From contig OY292277.1 of the NCBI GenBank assembly GCA_958496175.1, positions 1,488,001 to 1,552,000 on the forward strand: 64,000 bases of DNA, in the 5' to 3' direction. A program made the translations under genes and the position numbers. Below, piece after piece: positions 1 to 12,510 of the stretch (position 1 is its first letter; each line of letters opens with the position of its first letter). The notes beneath the pieces were generated by a model. The model was not told the DNA's origin. It searched no databases and was given only the letters and a program-made list of their open reading frames with translations. Origin of the DNA: Sisyra terminalis (taxonomy: Eukaryota; Arthropoda; Insecta; Neuroptera; Sisyridae).

Positions 1-1838
1 ATAAATTAATGTTTCTTTTTTTGAGAACGTGGAGAAAGATTCAAGCATTAATATTCAATTAAACTATAGCAAAAGAAACCATCCCTTATAACCGGTTTTT
101 TCCAATTAAATTGTCCTAGTTTTAGCTTTGAAATGGAATTGTGGACGTCCTGTTACCCACAGGATGAAAATTTTTTCCGATTGTAAATCAATAAAACGTC
201 CCTTATCTTAATTTCTTTAGAAAACTAGGCCTTATTTTGAAAAATCGGCCATTAAAGTGGCCTTATGTCAGACGGAAAATGTCATATCCATTTACGGCTC
301 TAAAACTTCCAGGTTTAAATTCCTGGCAAACTATCCCGATACATTAATGTTTCTTTTTTTGAGAACGTGGAGAAAGATTTAAACATTAATATTAAACAGA
401 CTATAGCAAAAGAAAACATCCCTTATATCCGGTTTTTCCCAATTTAAATTGGCCTTGTTTTAGCTTTGAAATGGAATTGTGGACGTCCTGTTACCCACAG
501 GAAGGAAATTTCTTCGGATTGTAATTCAATAAAACGTCCCTTATCGTAATTTCTTGGGAAAACTAGGCCTTATTTTGAAAAATCGGCCATTAAACTGGCC
601 TTATTTCAGACGGAAAATGGCTCATCAATTTACGGCTCTAAAACTTCCCGATTTAAATTCCCGGCAAACTATCCCGATATATTAATGTTTCTTTTTTTGA
701 GAACTTGGAGAAATATTCAAACATTAATATTCAATCAGACTATAGCAAAAGAAAACATCCCTTTTATCCGGTTTTTCCCAATTTAAATTAGCCTTGTTTT
801 AGCTTTGAAATGGAATTGTGGACGTCCTGTTACCCACAGGAAGAAAATTTCTTCAAATTGTAATTCACTTAAACGTTCCTTATCTTAATTTCTTGGGAAA
901 ACTAGGCCTTATATTGAAAAATCCGCCATTTGACTGGCCTTATTTCAGACGGAAAATGTCACATCAATTTACGGCTCTAAAACTTCCCGGTTTAAATTCC
1001 CGGCAAACTATCCCGATACATTAATGTTTCTTTTTTTGAGAACGTGGAGAAAGATTTAAACATTAATATTCAATCAGACTATAGCAAAAGAAAACATCCC
1101 TTTTATCCGGTTTTTCCCAATTTAAATTAGCCTTGTTTTAGCTTTGAAATGGAATTGTGGACGTCCTGTTACCCACAGGAAGAAAATTTCTTCAAATTGT
1201 AATTCGCTTAAACGTTCCTTATCTTAATTTCTTGGGAAAACTTAGCCTTATTTTGAAAAATCGGCCATTAAAGTGGCCTTATTTCAGACGGAAAATGTCA
1301 TATCCATTTACGGCTCTAAAACTTCCCGGTTTAAATTCCCGGCAAACTATCCCGATACATTAATGTTTCATTTTTTGAGAACGTGGAGAAAGATTTAAAC
1401 ATTAATATTCAATCAGACTATAGCAAAAGAAAACATCCCTTTTATCCGGTTTTTCCCAATTTAAATTAGCCTTGTTTAAGCTTTGAAATGGAATTGTGGA
1501 CGTCCTGTTACCCACAGGAAGAAAATTTCTATCGATTGTAATTCAATGAAACGTCCCTTATCCTAATTTCTTGAGAAAACTAAGCCTTATTTTGAAAAAT
1601 CGGCCATTAAAGTGGCCTTATTTCAGACGGAAAATGTCATATCCATTTACGGCTCTAAACCTTCCCGGTTTAAATTCCCGGCAAACTATCCCGACAAATT
1701 AATGTTTTTTTTTTTTTGAGAACGTGGAGAAAGATTCAAACATTAATATTCAATCAGACTATAGCAAAAAAAAACCATCCCATATATCTGGTTTTTCCCA
1801 ATTTAAATTGGCCTTGTTTAAACTTTTGAAATGGAATT

Positions 1839-4800
1839 GTGGACGTCCTGTTACCCACAGGAAGAAAATTTCTTCAAATTGTAATTCACTTAAACGTCCC
1901 TAATCTTAATTTCTTGAGAAAACGAGGCCTTATTTTGAAAAATCCGCCATTTGACTGGCCTTATTTCAGACGGAAAATGTCACATCAATTTACGGCTCTA
2001 AAACTTCCAGGTTTAAATTCCCGGCAAACTATCCCGATACATTAATGTTTCTTTTTTTGAGAACGTGGAGAAATATTTAAACATTAATATTCAATCAGAC
2101 TATAGCAAAAGAAAACATCCCTTTTATCCGGTTTTTCCCAATTAAAATTGGCCTTGTTTTAGCTTTGAAATGGAATTGTGGACGTCCTGTTACCCACAGG
2201 AAGAAAATTTCATCCGATTGTAATTCAATAAAACGTCCCCAATCTTAATTAACTGGAAAAACTAGGTCTTATTATGAAAAATCTGTCATTAAACAGGCCT
2301 TATTTCAGACGGAAAATGTCATATCTATTTAAGGCTCTAAAACTTCCCGGTTTAAATTCCCGGCAAACTATCCCGATACATTAATGTTTCTTTTTTTAAG
2401 AACGAGGAGAATGATTTAATCATTAATATTCAATCAGACTATAGCAAAAGAAAACATCCCTTTTTTCCGGTTTTTCCCAATTTAAATTAGACTTGTTTTA
2501 GCTTTAAATGGAATTGTGGACGTCCTGTTACCCACAGGAAGAAAATTTCTATCGATTGTAATTCAATAAAACGTCCCTTATCCTAATTTCTTGAGAAAAC
2601 TAAGCCTTATTTTGAAAAATCGGCCATTAAAGTGGCCTAATTTCAGACGGAAAATGTCATATCCATTTACGGCTCTAAACCTTCCCGGTTTAAATTCCCG
2701 GCAAACTATCCCGACAAATTAATGTTTTTTTTTTGAGAACGTGAAGAAAGATTCAAACATTAATATTCAATCAGACTATAGCAAAAAAAAACCATCCCAT
2801 ATATCTGGTTTTTCCCAATTTAAATTGGCATTGTTTTAGCTTTGAAATGGAATTGTGGACGTCCTGTTTCCCACAGGAAGAAAATTTCTTCAAATTGTAA
2901 TTCACTTAAACGTCCCTTATCTTAATTTGTTGAGAAAACTAGGCCTTATTTTGAAAAATCTGTCATTAAACAGGCCTTATTTCAGACGGAAAATGTCACA
3001 TCAATTTACGGCTCTAAAACTTCCAGGTTTAAATTCCCGGCAAACTATCCCGATACATTAATGTTTCTTTTTTTGAGAACGTGGAGAAAGATTTAAACAT
3101 TAATATTCAATCAGACTAAAGCAAAAGAAAACATCCCTTTTATCCGGTTTTTCCCAATTAAAATTGGCCTTGTTTTAGCTTTGAAATGGAATTGTGGACG
3201 TCCTGTTACCCACAGGAAGAAAATTTCTTCCGATTGTAATTCAATAAAACGTCCCCAATCTTAATTAATTGGAAAAACTAGGTCTTTTTATGAAAAATCT
3301 GTCATTAAACAGGCCTTATTTCAGACGGAAAATGTCACACCATTTTACGGCTCTAAACCTTCCCGGTTTAAATTCCCGGCAAACTATCCCGACAAATTAA
3401 TGTTTCTTTTTTTGAGAACGTGGAGAAAGATTCAAACATTAATATTCAATCAGACTATAGCAAAAAAAAATACCATCCCTTATATCCGGTTTTTCCCAAT
3501 GTAAATTGGCATTGTTTTAGCTTTGAAATGGAATTGTGGACGTCCTGTTACCCACAGGAAGAAAATTTCTTCAAATTGTAATTCACTTAAACGTCCCTAA
3601 TCTTAATTTCTTGAGAAAACGAGGCCTTATTTTGAAAAATCCGCCATTTGACTGGCCTTATTTCAGACGGAAAATGTCACATCAATTTACGGCTCTAAAA
3701 CTTCCAGGTTTAAATTCCCGGCAAACTATCCCGATACTTTAATGTTTCTTTTTTTGAGAACGTGGAGAAAGATTTAAACATTAATATTCAATCAGACTAT
3801 AGCAAAAGAAAACATCCCTTTTTTCCGGTTTTTCCCAATTAAAATTGGCCTTGTTTTAACTTTGAAATGGAATTGTGGACGTCCTGTTACCCACAGGAAG
3901 AAAATTTCATCCGATTGTAATTCAATAAAACGTCCCCAATCTTAATTAACTGGAAAAACTAGGTCTTATTATGAAAAATCTGTCATTAAACAGGCCTTAT
4001 TTCAGACGGAAAATGTCATATCTATTTAAGGCTCTAAAACTTCCCGGTTTAAATTCCCGGCAAACTATCCCGATACATTAATGTTTCTTTTTTTAAGAAC
4101 GAGGAGAATGATTTAATCATTAATATTCAATCAGACTAAAGCAAAAGAAAACATCCCTTTTTTCCGGTTTTTCCCAATTTAAATTAGCCTTGTTTTAGCT
4201 TTAAATGGAATTGTGGACGTCCTGTTACCCACAGGAAGAAAATTTCTATCGATTGTAATTCAATAAAACGTCCCTTATCCTAATTTCTTGAGAAAACTAA
4301 GCCTTATTTTGAAAAATCGGCCATTAAAGTGGCCTAATTTCAGACGGAAAATGTCATATCCATTTACGGCTCTAAACCTTCCCGGTTTAAATTCCCGGCA
4401 AACTATCCCGATAAATTAATGTTTTTTTTTTGAGAACGTGAAGAAAGATTCAAACATTAATATTCAATCAGACTATAGCAAAAAAAAACCATCCCATATA
4501 TCTGGTTTTTCCCAATTTAAATTGGCATTGTTTTAGCTTTGAAATGGAATTGTGGACGTCCTGTTTCCCACAGGAAGAAAATTTCTTCAAATTGTAATTC
4601 ACTTAAACGTCCCTTATCTTAATTTGTTGAGAAAACTAGGCCTTATTTTGAAAAATCAGTCATTAAACAGGCCTTATTTCAGACGGAAAATGTCACATCA
4701 ATTTACGGCTCTAAAACTTCCAGGTTTAAATTCCCGGCAAACTATCCCGATACATTAATGTTTCTTTTTTTGAGAACGTGGAGAAAGATTTAATCATTAA

Positions 4801-5230
4801 TATTCAATCAGACTATAGCAAAAGAAAACATCCCTTTTTTCCGGTTTTTCCCAATTTAAATTAGCCTTGTTTTAGCTTTGAAATGGAATTGTGGACGTCC
4901 TGTTACCCACAGGAAGAAAATTTCTATCGATTGTAATTCAATAAAACGTCCCTTATCCTAATTTCTTGAGAAAACTAAGCCTTATTTTGAAAAATCGGCC
5001 ATTAAAGTGGCCTTATTTCAGACGGAAAATGTCATATCCATTTACGGTTCTAAACCTTCCCGGTTTAAATTCCCGGCAAACTATCCCGACAAATTAATGT
5101 TTCTTTTTTTGAGAACGTGGAGAAAGATTCAAACATTAATATTCAATCAGACTATAGCAAAAAAAAATACCATCCCTTATATCCGGTTTTTCCCAATTTA
5201 AATTGGCCTTGTTTTAGCTTTGAAATGGAA
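1839..5230. repeat. Higher-order repeat, about 1.70 kb (5 monomers), two copies
   Basis: Diagnostic monomers recur 1,697 bp apart: 1839 with 3536, and 2855 with 4552. Shared private variants include CCGCCATTTGACTGG, the shortened GCTTTAAATGG near 2509 and 4199, and TCTATCGATTG. The length is five monomers. The boundaries are estimated by eye. Confidence 0.75.
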
Positions 5231-8200
5231 TTGTGGACGTCCTGTTACCCACAGGAAGAAAATTTCTACCGATTGAAATTCAATAAAACGTCCCTTATCT
5301 TAATTTTGTGAGAAAAATAAGTCTTAGTTTGAAAAATCGGCCATTAAACTGGCCTTATTTCAGACGGAAAATGTCACACCATTTTACGGCTCTAAACCTT
5401 CCCGGTTTAAATTCCCGGCAAACTATCCCGACAAATTAATGTTTCTTTTTTTGAGAACGTGGAGAAAGATTCAAACATTAATATTCAATCAGACTATAGC
5501 AAAAAAAAATACCATCCCTTATATCCGGTTTTTCCCAATGTAAATTGGCATTGTTTTAGCTTTGAAATGGAATTGTGGACGTCCTGTTACCCACAGGAAG
5601 AAAATTTCTTCCGATTGTAATTCACTTAAACGTCCCCAATCTTAATTTCTTGAGAAAACTAGGCCTTATTTTGAAAAATCGGCCATTAAACTGGCCTTAT
5701 TTCAGACGGAAAATGTCATATCAATTTACGGCTCTTAAACTTCCCGGTTTAAATTCCCGGCAAACTATCCCGATAAATTAATGTTTCTTTTTTTGAGAAC
5801 GTGGAGAAAGATTCAAACATTAATAGTCAATCAGACTATAGCAAAAGAAAACATCCCTTATATCCGGTTTTTCCCAATTTAAATTGGCCTTGTATTAGCT
5901 TTGAAATGGAATTGTGGACGTCCTGTTACCCACAGGAAGAAAATTTCTTCAAATTGTAATTCACTTAAACGTCCCTAATCTTAATTTCTTGAGAAAACTA
6001 GGCCTTATTTTGAAAAATCGGCCATTAAACTGGCCTTATTTCAGACGGAAAATGTCACATCAATTTACGGCTCTAAAACTTCCCGGTTTAAATTCCCGGC
6101 AAACTATCCCGACAAATTAATGTTTCTTTTTTTGAGAACGTGGAGAAAGATTCAAACATTAATATTCAATCAGACTATAGCAAAAAAATACCATCCCTTA
6201 TATCCGGTTTTTCCCAATTTAAATTGGCCTTGTTTTAACTTTGAAATGGAATTGTGGACGTCCTGTTACCCACAGGAAGAAAATTTCTTCAAATTGTAAT
6301 TCACTTAAACGTCCCTAATCTTAATTTCTTGAGAAAACTAGGCCTTATTTTGAAAAATCGGCCATTAAACTGGCCTTATTTCAGACGGAAAATGTCATAT
6401 CAATTTACGGCTCTTAAACTTCCCGGTTTAAATTCCCGGCAAACTATCCCGATACATTTATGTTTCTTTTTTTGAGAACGTGGGAAAAGATTCAAACATT
6501 AATATTCAATCAGACTATAGCAAAAGAAAACATCCCTTATATCCTGTTTTTCCCAATTTAAATTGGCCTTGTTTAAACTTTGAAATGGAATTGTGGACGT
6601 CCTGTTACCTACAGGAAGAAAATTTCTATCGATTGTAATTCAATAAAACGTCCCTTATCCTAATTTCTTGAGAAAACTAAGCCTTATTTTGAAAAATCGG
6701 CCATTAAAGTGGCCTAATTTCAGACGGAAAATGTCATATCCATTTACGGCTCTAAACCTTCCCGGTTTAAATTCCCGGCAAACTATCCCGATAAATTAAT
6801 GTTTTTTTTTTGAGAACGTGAAGAAAGATTCAAACATTAATATTCAATCAGACTATAGCAAAAAAAAACCATCCCATATATCTGGTTTTTCCCAATTTAA
6901 ATTGGCATTGTTTTAGCTTTGAAATGGAATTGTGGACGTCCTGTTTCCCACAGGAAGAAAATTTCTTCAAATTGTAATTCACTTAAACGTCCGTTATCTT
7001 AATTTGTTGAGAAAACTAGGCCTTATTTTGAAAAATCAGTCATTAAACAGGCCTTATTTCAGTCGGAAAATGTCACATCAATTTACGGCTCTAAAACTTC
7101 CAGGTTTAAATTCCCGGCAAACTATCCCGATACATTAATGTTTCTTTTTTTGAGAACGTGGAGAAAGATTTAATCATTAATATTCAATCAGACTATAGCA
7201 AAAGAAAACATCCCTTTTTTCCGGTTTTTCCCAATTTAAATTAGCCTTGTTTTAGCTTTGAAATGGAATTGTGGACGTCCTGTTACCCACAGGAAGAAAA
7301 TTTCTATCGATTGTAATTCAATAAAACGTCCCTTATCCTAATTTCTTGAGAAAACTAAGCCTTACTTTGAAAAATCGGCCATTAAAGTGGCCTTATTTCA
7401 GACGGAAAATGTCATATCCATTTACGGTTCTAAACCTTCCCGGTTTAAATTCCCGGCAAACTATCCCGACAAATTAATGTTTTTTTTTTTGAGAACGTGG
7501 AGAAAGATTCAAACATTAATATTCAATCAGACTATAGCAAAAGAAAACATCCCTTATATCCGGTTTTTCCCAATTTAAATTGGCCTTGTTTTAGCTTTGA
7601 AATGGAATTGTGGACGTCCTGTTACCCACAGGAAGAAAATTTCTACCGATTGAAATTCAATAAAACGTCCCTTATCTTAATTTTGTGAGAAAAATAAGTC
7701 TTAGTTTGAAAAATCGGCCATTAAACTGGCCTTATTTCAGACGGAAAATGTCACACCATTTTACGGCTCTAAACCTTCCCGGTTTAAATTCCCGGCAAAC
7801 TATCCCGACAAATTAATGTTTCTTTTTTTGAGAACGTGGAGAAAGATTCAAACATTAATATTCAATCAGACTATAGCAAAAAAAAATACCATCCCTTATA
7901 TCCGGTTTTTCCCAATGTAAATTGGCATTGTTTTAGCTTTGAAATGGAATTGTGGACGTCCTGTTACCCACAGGAAGAAAATTTCTTCCGATTGTAATTC
8001 ACTTAAACGTCCCCAATCTTAATTTCTTGAGAAAACTAGGCCTTATTTTGAAAAATCGGCCATTAAACTGGCCTTATTTCAGACGGAAAATGTCATATCA
8101 ATTTACGGCTCTTAAACTTCCCGGTTTAAATTCCCGGCAAACTATCCCGATAAATTAATGTTTCTTTTTTTGAGAACGTGGAGAAAGATTCAAACATTAA

Positions 8201-9000
8201 TAGTCAATCAGACTATAGCAAAAGAAAACATCCCTTATATCCGGTTTTTCCCAATTTAAATTGGCCTTGTATTAGCTTTGAAATGGAATTGTGGACGTCC
8301 TGTTACCCACAGGAAGAAAATTTCTTCAAAATGTAATTCACTTAAACGTCCCTAATCTTAATTTCTTGAGAAAACTAGGCCTTATTTTGAAAAATCGGCC
8401 ATTAAACTGGCCTTATTTCAGACGGAAAATGTCACATCAATTTACGGCTCTAAAACTTCCCGGTTTAAATTCCCGGCAAACTATCCCGACAAATTAATGT
8501 TTCTTTTTTTGAGAACGTGGAGAAAGATTCAAACATTAATATTCAATCAGACTATAGCAAAAAAATACCATCCCTTATATCCTGTTTTTCCCAATTTAAA
8601 TTGGCCTTGTTTAAACTTTGAAATGGAATTGTGGACGTCCTGTTACCCACAGGAAGAAAATTTCTTCAAATTGTAATTCACTTAAACGTCCCTAATCTTA
8701 ATTTCTTGAAAAAACTAGGCCTTATTTTGAAAAATCAGTCATTAAACAGGCCTTATTTCAGACGGAAAATGTCACATCAATTTACGGCTCTAAAACTTCC
8801 AGGTTTAAATTCCCGGCAAACTATCCCGATACATTAATGTTTCTTTTTTTGAGAACGTGGAGAAAGATTTAATCATTAATATTCAATCAGACTATAGCAA
8901 AAGAAAACATCCCTTTTTTCCGGTTTTTCCCAATTTAAATTAGCCTTGTTTTAGCTTTGAAATGGAATTGTGGACGTCCTGTTACCCACAGGAAGAAAAT
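4240..9000. repeat. Higher-order repeat, about 2.38 kb (7 monomers), two copies
   Basis: A run of distinctive monomers repeats 2,377-2,380 bp later: 4552 with 6932, 5007 with 7387, 5575 with 7952, 5914 with 8291, and 6254 with 8631. This equals seven monomers. It overlaps the 1.70-kb pattern on both sides, so the amplification steps are nested. Confidence 0.75.
5575..5913. repeat. Reference satellite monomer (339 bp)
   Basis: A representative unit showing the monomer's internal anatomy. A hairpin TCCTGT-TACCC-ACAGGA lies at 5582-5598. The perfect dyad GAAGAAA-A-TTTCTTC lies at 5597-5611. GGCCA-N6-TGGCC lies at 5681-5696. CCGG-N9-CCGG lies inside 5743-5760. The perfect 14-bp palindrome CCAATTTAAATTGG lies at 5874-5887. 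The string GGCCTT, followed by a T-rich stretch, occurs three times per monomer, hinting at an older short subrepeat. A T7 tract follows the CCGG dyad and an A-rich tract precedes CATCCC; both vary in length between monomers. The unit start is arbitrary. Confidence 0.9.
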
Positions 9001-10540
9001 TTCTATCGATTGTAATTCAATAAAACGTCCCTTATCCTAATTTCTTGAGAAAACTAAGCCTTATTTTGAAAAATCGGCCATTAAAGTGGCCTTATTTCAG
9101 ACGGAAAATGTCATATCCATTTACGGTTCTAAACCTTCCCGGTTTAAATTCCCGGCAAACTATCCCGACAAATTAATGTTTTTTTTTTTGAGAACGTGGA
9201 GAAAGATTCAAACATTAATATTCAATCAGACTATAGCAAAAGAAAACATCCCTTATATCCGGTTTTTCCCAATTTAAATTGGCCTTGTTTTAGCTTTGAA
9301 ATGGAATTGTGGACGTCCTGTTACCCACAGGAAGAAAATTTCTACCGATTGAAATTCAATAAAACGTCCCTTATCTTAATTTTGTGAGAAAAATAAGTCT
9401 TAGTTTGAAAAATCGGCCATTAAACTGGCCTTATTTCAGACGGAAAATGTCACACCATTTTACGGCTCTAAACCTTCCCGGTTTAAATTCCCGGCAAACT
9501 ATCCCGACAAATTAATGTTTCTTTTTTTGAGAACGTGGAGAAAGATTCAAACATTAATATTCAATCAGACTATAGCAAAAAAAAATACCATCCCTTATAT
9601 CCGGTTTTTCCCAATGTAAATTGGCATTGTTTTAGCTTTGAAATGGAATTGTGGACGTCCTGTTACCCACAGGAAGAAAATTTCTTCCGATTGTAATTCA
9701 CTTAAACGTCCCCAATCTTAATTTCTTGAGAAAACTAGGCCTTATTTTGAAAAATCGGCCATTAAACTGGCCTTATTTCAGACGGAAAATGTCATATCAA
9801 TTTACGGCTCTTAAACTTCCCGGTTTAAATTCCCGGCAAACTATCCCGATAAATTAATGTTTCTTTTTTTGAGAACGTGGAGAAAGATTCAAACATTAAT
9901 AGTCAATCAGACTATAGCAAAAGAAAACATCCCTTATATCCGGTTTTTCCCAATTTAAATTGGCCTTGTATTAGCTTTGAAATGGAATTGTGGACGTCCT
10001 GTTACCCACAGGAAGAAAATTTCTTCAAATTGTAATTCACTTAAACGTCCCTAATCTTAATTTCTTGAGAAAACTAGGCCTTATTTTGAAAAATCGGCCA
10101 TTAAACTGGCCTTATTTCAGACGGAAAATGTCACATCAATTTACGGCTCTAAAACTTCCCGGTTTAAATTCCCGGCAAACTATCCCGATAAATTAATGTT
10201 TCTTTTTTTGAGAACGTGGAGAAAGATTCAAACATTAATAGTCAATCAGACTATAGCAAAAGAAAACATCCCTTATATCCGGTTTTTCCCAATTTAAATT
10301 GGCCTTGTTTTAACTTTGAAATGGAATTGTGGACGTCCTGTTACCCACAGGAAGAAAATTTCTTCAAATTGTAATTCACTTAAACGTCCCTAATCTTAAT
10401 TTCTTGAGAAAACTAGGCCTTATTTTGAAAAATCGGCCATTAAACTGGCCTTATTTCAGACGGAAAATGTCATATCAATTTACGGCTCTTAAACTTCCCG
10501 GTTTAAATTCCCGGCAAACTATCCCGATACATTTATGTTT
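7140..10540. repeat. Higher-order repeat, about 1.70 kb (5 monomers), two copies
   Basis: Monomers at 7387, 7952 and 8291 recur at 9086, 9651 and 9990, each 1,699 bp away. The variant TTTAATCATTAATATTC near 7170 recurs near 8869. The second copy uses the same monomers as the preceding 2.38-kb unit but lacks two of them, as unequal exchange would produce. Confidence 0.75.
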
Positions 10541-12064
10541 CTTTTTTTGAGAACGTGGGAAAAGATTCAAACATTAATATTCAATCAGACTATAGCAAAA
10601 GAAAACATCCCTTATATCCTGTTTTTCCCAATTTAAATTGGCCTTGTTTAAACTTTGAAATGGAATTGTGGACGTCCTGTTACCCACAGGAAGAAAATTT
10701 CTTCAAATTGTAATTCACTTAAACGTCCCTAATCTTAATTTCTTGAGAAAACTATGCCTTATTATGAAAAATCTGTCATTAAACAGGCCTTATTTCAGAC
10801 GGAAAATGTCACATCTATTTAAGGCTCTAAAACTTCCCGGTTTAAATTCCCGGCAAACTATCCCGATACATAAATGTTTCTTTTTTTGAGAACGTGGGGA
10901 ATGATTCAAACATTAATATTCAATCAGACTATAGCAAAAGAAAACATCCCTTATATCCTGTTTTTCCCAATTTAAATTGGCCTTGTTTTAACTTTGAAAT
11001 GGAATTGTGGACGTCCAGTTACCCACAGGAAGAAAAATTTTTCAAATTGTAATTCACTTAAACGTCCCTAATCTTAATTTCTTGAGAAAACTAGGCCTTA
11101 TTTTGAAAAATCGGCCATTAAACTGGCCTTATTTCAGACGGAAAATGTCACATCAATTTACGGCTCTAAAACTTCCCGGTTTAAATTCCCGGCAAACTAT
11201 CCCGACAAATTAATGTTTCTTTTTTTGAGAACGTTAAGAAAGATTCAAACATTAATATTCAATCAGACTATAGCAAAAAAATACCATCCCTTATATCCGG
11301 TTTTTCCCAATTTAAATTGGCCTTGTTTTAACTTTGAAATGGAATTGTGGACGTCCTGTTACCCACAGGAAGAAAATTTCTTCAAATTGTAATTCACTTA
11401 AACGTCCCTAATCTTAATTTCTTGAGAAAACTAGGCCATATTTTGAAAAATCGGCCATTAAACTGGCCTTATTTCAGACGGAAAATTTCATATCAATTTA
11501 CGGCTCTTAAACTTCCCGGTTTAAATTCCCGGCAAACTATCCCGATAAATTAATGTTTTTTTTTGAGAACGTGGAGAAAGATTCAAACATTAATATTCAA
11601 TCAGACTATAGCAAAAGAAAACATCCCTTATATCCGGTTTTCCCAATTCAAATTGGCCTTGTTTTAGATTTGAAATGGAATTGTGGACGTCCTGTTACCC
11701 ACAGGAAGAAAATTTCTTCAAATTGTAATTCACTTAAACGTCCCTAATCTTAATTTCTTGAGAAAACTAGGCCATATTTTGAAAAATCGGCCATTAAACT
11801 GGCCTTATTTCAGACGGAAAATGTCACATCAATTCACGGCTCTAAAACCTCCAGGTATAAATTTCTGGCAAACTATCCCGGTACATTAATGTTTCTTTTT
11901 TTGAGAACGTGGAGAAAGATTCAAGCATGAATATTCAATTAGACTATAGCAAAAGAAAACATCCCTTATATCCGGTTTTTCCCTATTTAAATTGGCCTTG
12001 TTTTAGCTATGAAATGGAATTGTGGACGTCCTGTTACCCACAGGAAGAAAATTTCTTCAAATTG

Positions 12065-12510
12065 TTATTTATTAGATAGCCTTAAATCTACAAACATTGA
12101 CATAACAAGGCCTAAATTCATTTTCTAAATTATTTCTTTTTTCAAACAATTCTAATTTGTTGGCAATTCGAATTGTTTAGAATTTTGAATTAAGACAACG
12201 CCACAATGTGTTTCGAATTTAGTTGGAAGCTATGAGTACATCCACCTGACTCACAGGTGGCACTAAAAACTTAAGGTGGTTAAGTGACATTACATGTCAA
12301 GAGTTCACACGTTCTAGCATAGATGGAAAGACAGCAGATGTCAATTTGACAACTAACTTTTGATAGTATTTCAAATTTTAATTGTATATAATATTAAAAT
12401 TTAATTGTATTTCTTCACATTGTAAATCACTAAAAAGCCTTAAATCTAAAAACGTTGAGAAAACAAAGCCTTATATTGAAAAAACACCCTTTTAAACGGC
12501 CTAATTTCTG
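12065..12510. repeat. Dyad-rich module, copy 1
   Basis: An aberrant block inside the satellite. Its two ends are diverged versions of one satellite stretch (GCCTTAAATCTACAAACATTG near 12080 and GCCTTAAATCTAAAAACG near 12433, about 353 bp apart). The core, about 12112-12408, does not match the consensus monomer. The core is full of inverted repeats: AAACAATTC/GAATTGTTT (12144-12178), CCACCTG-N5-CAGGTGG (12242-12260), CTTAA-N5-TTAAG (12270-12284), TGACAT-TAC-ATGTCA (12285-12299), TGTCAA-T-TTGACA (12339-12351) and AAATTTTAAT-N10-ATTAAAATTT (12373-12402). No coding frame or transposase is visible. It may be an insertion or a monomer replaced by foreign sequence. Confidence 0.85.

Larger units (their letters stand above)
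1..12064. repeat. 339-bp satellite array, segment 1
   Basis: Head-to-tail tandem monomers of about 339 bp. The landmark GTGGACGTCCTGTTACCCAC recurs at steady spacing (for example 818, 1157, 1839, 3536, 5575, 5914). Monomers differ by scattered substitutions and by the length of an A-tract and a T-tract. Subtypes differ in the block before GGCC (GGCCATTAAACTGGCC, CTGTCATTAAACAGGCC, CGCCATTTGACTGGCC). No gene is visible. Open frames of 63-73 codons recur once per monomer; they begin at GTG, not ATG, and are by-products of the repeat. The array enters from beyond the left edge. Confidence 0.97.

Noticed and set aside
818..1024. Recurrent 68-codon open frame (starting MDVLLPTGRKF) in dozens of monomers
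   Set aside because: It starts at GTG, covers only part of the repeat, is present or broken according to satellite subtype, and has no signal, domain or consistent upstream start. Persistence is explained by copying of the repeat. A synonymous-to-nonsynonymous comparison across unrelated monomers would settle it.
5007..5311. Overlapping 63-64 codon frames (MALFQTEN..., MEKDSNIN...)
   Set aside because: Other frames of the same satellite monomer, recurring wherever the A-tract and T-tract lengths allow.
1..12064. CRISPR array
   Set aside because: The repeats are contiguous 339-bp monomers without unique spacers, and the window is eukaryotic satellite.
12065..12510. Dyad-rich module as a simple transposon insertion
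   Set aside because: No terminal inverted repeats at the module ends and no target duplication of a usual size. The ends are diverged satellite, so replacement of a monomer is equally possible.
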